This document shows, one piece after another, positions 58,916 to 64,000 of a DNA stretch of 64,000 bases. The notes beneath the pieces are model-generated. The model saw only the letters and a program-made list of their open reading frames with translations, was not told where the DNA came from and searched no databases. Made by a program: the position numbers and the translations under genes. Numbering within the stretch: the first letter of the stretch is position 1; every line of letters begins with the position of its first letter. Source of the stretch: Cloeon dipterum (taxonomy: Eukaryota > Arthropoda > Insecta > Ephemeroptera > Baetidae); contig NC_088787.1 in the NCBI RefSeq assembly GCF_949628265.1, forward strand, positions 8,236,501 through 8,300,500, given 5' to 3'.

Positions 58916-59800
58916 ATGAACGCACAATTTTTCATACCTTGCCTGGTCACCTGCTTGATTGTATTTTTTTTGGAAACCAGTGTAATTCGAAACTTTAATT
59001 TAACACATTTCAGCTTCATTTGGGAATTTCAAAACGACCATCGAATAATTTGGAGAGACACAAGAGTAATCCGATAATTTATTTTTATACTGCTTGTCAT
59101 GACAGAGTAACTTAATTTCTAGAACGAGTGCAAAGCAAGAGCAGCAGACAGATTATAATCAAGTGCTGTGGAAAAAATTCGTGCTGGAATCTAATATCCA
59201 AGACGAAGAGCAGAACAAATTCAACAATTTCATCCATGCGAGAGACGCCTCAAGCTCAGACGGAAATTTCATCCACAAGGCCAAAACCAACCATCTTAGA
59301 GGAAAGCTCACAATATGAGAGCACCGACGTTATTTCAGAAACAGATTCCTTGACTTTAGTTCCTTCAACTGAAAATGAGCCAACATCAAATTTAATAGAA
59401 ATTGTCTCAACGGCGAGCTCCACTGATTCTTTTCTTCCTTTAAATCAGACTTTTTCTACTCCAATTCCAGAGACTAGGACGGTTCCTCTCTCCACAACAG
59501 CCTCCGTCGCATCTTCTGTTGTGGAGCAGACCACAATAAAAATCTCACATGTCTCAAATTCGACCAGTGCCAGCACGCAAAAACAAAATATTTCTTCTAC
59601 AAGCACGCCAATCTTAACTGAGCAGGGCAGCTCCACCACGTCAACGATGAGCACCCCTCAAACCGAAGTTTCTGACGCGATGGAAAACAGCACCACGGTT
59701 GAGTCTGTAGAAGCTGTTGTTCAAACAGACCCATCTGACATTGTAGTGATCGATAATGCTTCACCAGTGCCGTTGATCGGTCCGGTATTGTTATACATTT
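58555..59800. repeat. Tandem duplication unit, left copy
   Basis: Upstream sequence, signal exon, exon 2 and the Ser/Thr-rich exon 3 of the lectin-OBP gene are repeated at about 62870-63998. Noncoding upstream DNA is alignable, so the duplication includes the likely promoter. Confidence 0.8.
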
Positions 59801-62696
59801 TCGAATTAAATAATATTTTTAACAGCTTAATCCTGCCTATGAACACGTGTGCGAGAAAAATGTATGGATTTAATAATTTTTAGAAAAGATCAACCTGAAT
59901 ATATTTTATTAGCTTTCCCTTTTTGGTCCAGACGGACAACTGTTAGGTACACCTTCCAACATTTTAAAATTATGGATTTTTAGTAAATAAATTATACAAC
60001 ATCTGCTTATCAATTTAGAAGCCGAATATTACGGAGCTTGGGAAGTAACTTGCGGGAGCCTCTATCTATTTGGAAGCCAAGTTGTAAGTGACATGCATAC
60101 ATTTTTATTTTTTAAATTTCAATTAACACCATTAATTAAAAGTTAAGCTGGCAAGGAAACTTCAACTTTTGCTGCAGTTTAGGCATGCTTCCGTTGACGG
60201 TGGAAGATGATTTTAAACGTTCTTGTCTGCAAGATTTCATTGGCGGTTCATAATTTAACCATTTTTATTCCTTAGCAATATATGTGGTTCTAGGTGTGAA
60301 ATGGCCTCACAGCTCCATGTATTGGAGCTCAGGCAAACGGCTGTCCGGAAACACTTTTACGTGGTACGACAAGCGCGTCACTTTCAGCCCAACTCTGTGG
60401 AAAGCCAACCAACCAGACAATGTCAAAGGAACAGAAAACTGCGTCATGCTGAGGATTTTCAAGTTTGATTTAAACTCAATAAAATTGGAAGATAGGCACT
60501 GCGACAAACTGGCAGTTTCGGCTTGTGTGGTAAGTCTTGACATATCTTGAAGAAGAAAAATGTTTAGAAAATATTTGTAGGGACCAACTACGCCGGCACC
60601 AAAATGCTCTTTTCCATTGTGTGCAAACATTGACTGCAAGAAAAATGTAAATTCAAATAATTAATATAAGGAAATATAATTTGTTTTTGTTTTTAGGATT
60701 CTTTTTTCACAAATCTGGTTGAAAATCCAGCTCACTATTTGACTGGTTTGTAATTAATAATTCTTTCAAATGTATTATAAAATCGTAAACATGAATTCCA
60801 GATCCAAAAAATCACGGAATTTGGATAGAAGTCAACCATAGGACGTTTATGTTTAGCTTTGAAAGCGACGTGCGGACGGTAAATACCGACAAGTTATCCT
60901 GATCATAAAAATAATATACAATTTTCTTTAAAAAGTTTGAAGAAGCTTATCAAGCCTGTTGTGCACTCGACTTCAAGCTGCTTAGTCTCCACCAAGGATA
61001 CAAATTCAGATTTCTTTCGGCTGCTTTTAAAAGTGTTTTCTTTTTATTGTAAAAGAATGAATCAAATGGTCGGTTTACTAGATCTTACAATAAAATCTGG
61101 CAAATTTTGGACATCAGGCAGTGATGTTGGTTGCGAAGGCGTTTTTGGCTTTTGTTCCACGAACAGGACATTGATGATGAATGAGACAATCTGGCTGCCT
61201 AATCAACCGGACAACTTGAAGGGAAACGAACACTGCTTAGCAATTAACGCGTTGAGCAATTACGCGGCTGCTCTGAGCAATGACAACTGTGACCTTAAAC
61301 TGAGATATATTTGCGAAGTAATTGATTTTTGTTTTTAAACAATTAAATAAAATTATTTTAAAAGGGCAGGGCATCAACTCAGGCGAAAGCTCTGGAGCTG
61401 GAATGTGCTGCAGCTTCCAATCTCACAGATGGTACAGAGCTGATTTAAAATTCAAAATTACTTCTAACAAAGCAGAGAACAGCTGAAATTCCTATGGCGT
61501 TTGCCAGCCCAAATGGAAGCGAAAAATTCAAGTGTTTCATGACTTGTTACGGAGAGAATGCAAACCTTGTATATTATTTGTGTTTAATTGCTTTAAAAAA
61601 ATTAAACGATACTATTCTAGTACGCCAATGGAAAAATGGTTGACTCCCGGATTTTGCCTTTTGTGCCTTACATTTCGGCAGGAAGTGATTCCTCCATGAA
61701 GGAGTACTATGGCACCTTAGACCAATGCAAACAAAACAGTCGTAAATTCATGGCTTAATTATCGAGTTTCATAAAAAAACATTTTATTTTAAGGAAAATT
61801 GTACGGCTGCAATCGAGTGTCCAATTTTGTCGCTTGCAGTCAAACAAAGTCGCCAAACCTCACTGAAAAAATGATCAACGTCGTAGAAACAACTATTTCA
61901 GTATAAAGCTCTATTTTGTTTAAACAATTGATTTTCATTATTCTGTCAGGATAAAAGGTCATGGCTACCACCTGTTTCAGAGTCAATTTGTCCCAACGCT
62001 TATGAAGAAATTATGAATGTATGAAAAATTTGATATTTTTCTTAAAATTGAAGCCGTTTTATAGGAGGACCACAGGACTTTCTTTGACTCGCAAACAAAA
62101 AGTATTCATTATATTGATCTCTTTACTCCGTTTGAAATTTTGTGTCAAACAGTGAGGGCAAATTATACCTCTTACCGACTCGTAATTAGCACTGCGTGCG
62201 GGAAAAAATTTATCCTTCTCTCAATTGAACGAGCAGTAACCTCATTTCTTTATATTCTTATTATTTAGGATTTGGCATATGTAATTAATTTCAAGCCGCC
62301 ACTGACGACCCTGGGGCAGGCAATGACCGAGTGCGCAAAGTGGGGACTGCGTCTCGTCACTATTGACACAAAGACAAAACTGGACTGCATGATCAACGCA
62401 AGCATTCGTATAGTTTAATCCACTTCCGAGTTAATCTGCTTTTTACCGATCAAAATTTAATAGAGGTTGATCTTGGTCTCTCAACCTACCCGGAAAAGTT
62501 CTACGTGATTGCCGCTATCTTGAACAGACCCCTAAAGGCGAAGAACTGCTTTTCTGATGTTCCATTTGGCTTGGACAGCTGGATTGCAAACAACATTTCG
62601 ACCGCGACAGGGCCATTTGTCGTTGTCAATTTTTCCAAAAAATTCGCCACTACTGTGGGTGGTTCTTTTAAACATATTATTTGTGAAACGTTTTAA
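58916..62696 (+). CDS. Mucin-lectin-lectin-OBP-lectin fusion protein, about 868 aa
   Basis: Secreted chimera. Exons: 58916-58960, 59014-59065, 59123-59779, 60019-60083, 60143-60245, 60276-60529, 60581-60646, 60697-60745, 60802-60878, 60936-61032, 61082-61317, 61365-61431, 61483-61568, 61621-61738, 61794-61900, 61950-62018, 62065-62151, 62269-62407, 62464-62696 (TAA). All phases fit. Signal MNAQFFIPCLVTCLI; Ser/Thr-rich stalk to about 250; C-type lectin domain 1 (252-392) with YWSSG, WKANQPDN, ENCV; domain 2 (415-567) with FWTSGSD, WLPNQPDN, YICE. Then a classic OBP domain with Cys 581, 607, 611, 654, 663, 672 (C-X25-C-X3-C-X42-C-X8-C-X8-C), and a lectin-like end (about 743-868) closing FKHIICETF without QPD. 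QPD suggests galactose-type sugars. Uncertain: intron 1 extent, the exon 3 donor (weak GTCCGG), and a possible 15-base microexon at 59932-59946. Confidence 0.82.
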
Positions 62697-62739
62697 TGCT
62701 TCAGTAAAAATTCCAAAAGAATTTTGATTTCAAAGTTTT

Positions 62740-62745
62740 AATAAA
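62740..62745 (+). terminator. Poly(A) signal of lectin-OBP gene
   Basis: AATAAA 44 bases after the stop codon. The paralogue's duplicated upstream block starts about 125 bases later. Confidence 0.6.
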
Positions 62746-62869
62746 AAAACTATAACACTCACAAAATCAGCAAAAACTTGGTTTGTTTGCCTGTCAGTTC
62801 AAAAGCGGGCTTATGCAAAACACAAATAACGTCTTGGATCAACAAAATTTTAGTCTATATCTAAAATGT

Positions 62870-64000
62870 AAAACTTGATTTAAAGAATAAAACCTCAATA
62901 AATGAAGTGGAAGTGAAAAAAATACAAACCATTTAAAATCGAACGCCTCATATATCACGTCAAAAATCCAAAACCACAAAAAAACACATTCATAAAATTT
63001 CAAGTGGCCCAAAAATTCAAAACCTTTGATTTCGAGCCAAAACATTGTGTCAACATTCGCTTTCCAAAACGTAGATGGTAGTGTCGTTAGTTGAAATGAC
63101 GGAATTTTTGTTTTTCGACATCCGGTTAACATCGTCCACGTTCGCGCAGTTGGAATATAATCCATAGTTTTGTAGTTCGCATATGCAGTTCAATTTTCCA
63201 TGGCAACATGAACGCAAAAATTTTCATTACTCTCCTGGTTGCCTGCTTGATTGTATTTAATTCTGAAACCAGTGTAATTCCAAACTTTAAATTAACACGT
63301 TTCAGCTTCATTTGGGAATTTCAAAACGGCCTTCGAATAATTTGGAGAGGCACAAGAGTATAATATACTATATTTCTAAATTTATTATGATAGAGTAATG
63401 AATATTCTAGAACAAATGCAAAGCAAGAGCAGAAGACAGATAATAATCCAGTGCTGTGGAAAAAACTCGTGCTTGAATCTTTTATCCAAGACGAAGAGCA
63501 GAACAAATTCTACAATTTCATCAATGCGAGAGACCACTACTTACGCTATGACGACAAGGCAAAAACCAACCAGCTTGGAGAAAAGCTCACAATATGAGAG
63601 CACCGACTTTCTCCCAGAAACAGATGCTGTGACTCTGGTTCCTCCAACTGATAATGAGCCAACAACAAATTTAATAGAAACAAATTCTCTTGAAATTGTC
63701 TCAATTGCCTCGACAGCTAGCTCCACTGATTCGTTTGCTCCCTTCAATCAGACTTTTTCTACTCCGACTCCAGAGACTATGAAGGTTCCTCTCTCTTCGA
63801 CAGCATCTATTGCTTCATCAGTTGTGGAGCAGAGCACAACGCAAATCTCGCAAATCTCAGATTCGACAAGTGCCAGCACGCAAAATCAAGAAAACAACAC
63901 GACGATTGAGTTTGTAGTTAAAGCAGACCCACCTGACGTAGCTGTGGTTGATAATATTTCCCCAGTTCCATTGATTGGTCCGGTATTGTTCGATTTTCGA
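62870..64000. repeat. Tandem duplication unit, right copy (cut by window edge)
   Basis: Aligns with 58555-59800. The unit length is about 4.3 kb, one whole lectin-OBP gene. The copy continues past the window. Confidence 0.8.
63208..63977 (+). CDS. Lectin-OBP paralogue, 5' part only
   Basis: Exons 63208-63252 (MNAKIFITLLVACLI signal peptide), 63306-63357 and 63411-63977 match the first three exons of the upstream gene with the same phases. Exon 2 differs from its sister by three third-position changes and is identical as protein (LHLGISKRPSNNLERHK). The Ser/Thr-rich exon is 90 bases shorter, in frame; the missing residues lie in the distal part of the stalk (near QNISSTSTPIL and STMSTPQTEV in the first copy). 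It ends at the same ATTG|GTCCGG donor-like site. Lectin and OBP exons, if present, are beyond the right edge. Confidence 0.8.

Noticed and set aside
59123-59328. Alternative reading frame of lectin-OBP exon 3 (open in both paralogues up to an ACA ATA TGA)
   Set aside because: It ends after about 65 codons in both copies, while the other frame stays open for about 220 codons of Ser/Thr-rich sequence and joins the flanking exons in phase.
1-64000. CRISPR arrays, tRNA, rRNA, bacterial operon features
   Set aside because: No regularly spaced direct repeats, no cloverleaf with intact A and B boxes, and no rRNA core motifs were seen; the DNA is eukaryotic.

Overview
The window looks like nuclear DNA of an arthropod, most likely an insect. 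It is AT-rich. Its genes have many short GT-AG introns (about 50-60 bp up to several kb), signal peptides, AATAAA polyadenylation signals and non-autonomous DNA transposons, and there are no bacterial operons. The gene families (aquaporin clusters, alpha-L-fucosidase, secreted haem peroxidase, RERG/RASL-type Ras-like protein, S1A protease, C-type lectins, classic odorant-binding domain) fit an insect. The species cannot be fixed from sequence alone. All gene models below were assembled by hand from splice sites, reading-frame continuity and family motifs.

Layout. 0.8-14 kb holds a minus-strand aquaporin cluster: a partial gene running off the left edge (exons 818-961 and 1744-1908), two complete five-exon tandem paralogues (6853-8918, 244 aa; 11629-13899, 259 aa) and an orphan copy of the first gene's exon 1 (9871-10035). 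A segmental duplication (about 1.45-9.06 kb copied to 9.52-14.06 kb, with a large internal deletion) explains the layout. 16.4-19.3 kb has two exons of an unrecognised minus-strand gene. 24.0-28.7 kb is a complete alpha-L-fucosidase (452 aa), with an 800-bp near-perfect inverted repeat in intron 1. 28.7-34.8 kb is repeat-rich intergenic DNA. 34.8-43.65 kb is a complete secreted animal haem peroxidase (732 aa). 44.2-57.6 kb is a four-exon minus-strand Ras-like gene whose G2-G5 motifs are all degraded. Its 10.9-kb last intron contains, on the opposite strand, a complete protease gene (51.7-54.7 kb) encoding a degenerate S1A domain followed by an intact one.

58.9-62.7 kb encodes the most unusual protein here, about 868 residues: signal peptide, Ser/Thr-rich mucin-like stalk, two C-type lectin domains with QPD motifs, a classic six-cysteine odorant-binding-protein (OBP) domain, then a degenerate third lectin-like domain. 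A tandem paralogue, with its upstream sequence duplicated too, begins at 63208 and runs off the right edge.

Repeats: four copies of a 265-274-bp hAT-type MITE with 8-bp target duplications; a palindromic fold-back family ending near an AGATGGCGCCACC motif; a long-arm inverted-repeat family (one full hairpin, several single arms); a poly(A)-tailed retroposon; and a pair of hairpin-bearing short repeats. The genes are not functionally linked as a pathway. The aquaporins (water/solute transport), fucosidase (glycan turnover), peroxidase and protease (secreted oxidation/proteolysis) and lectin-OBP (extracellular ligand capture) mostly act at membranes or outside the cell.
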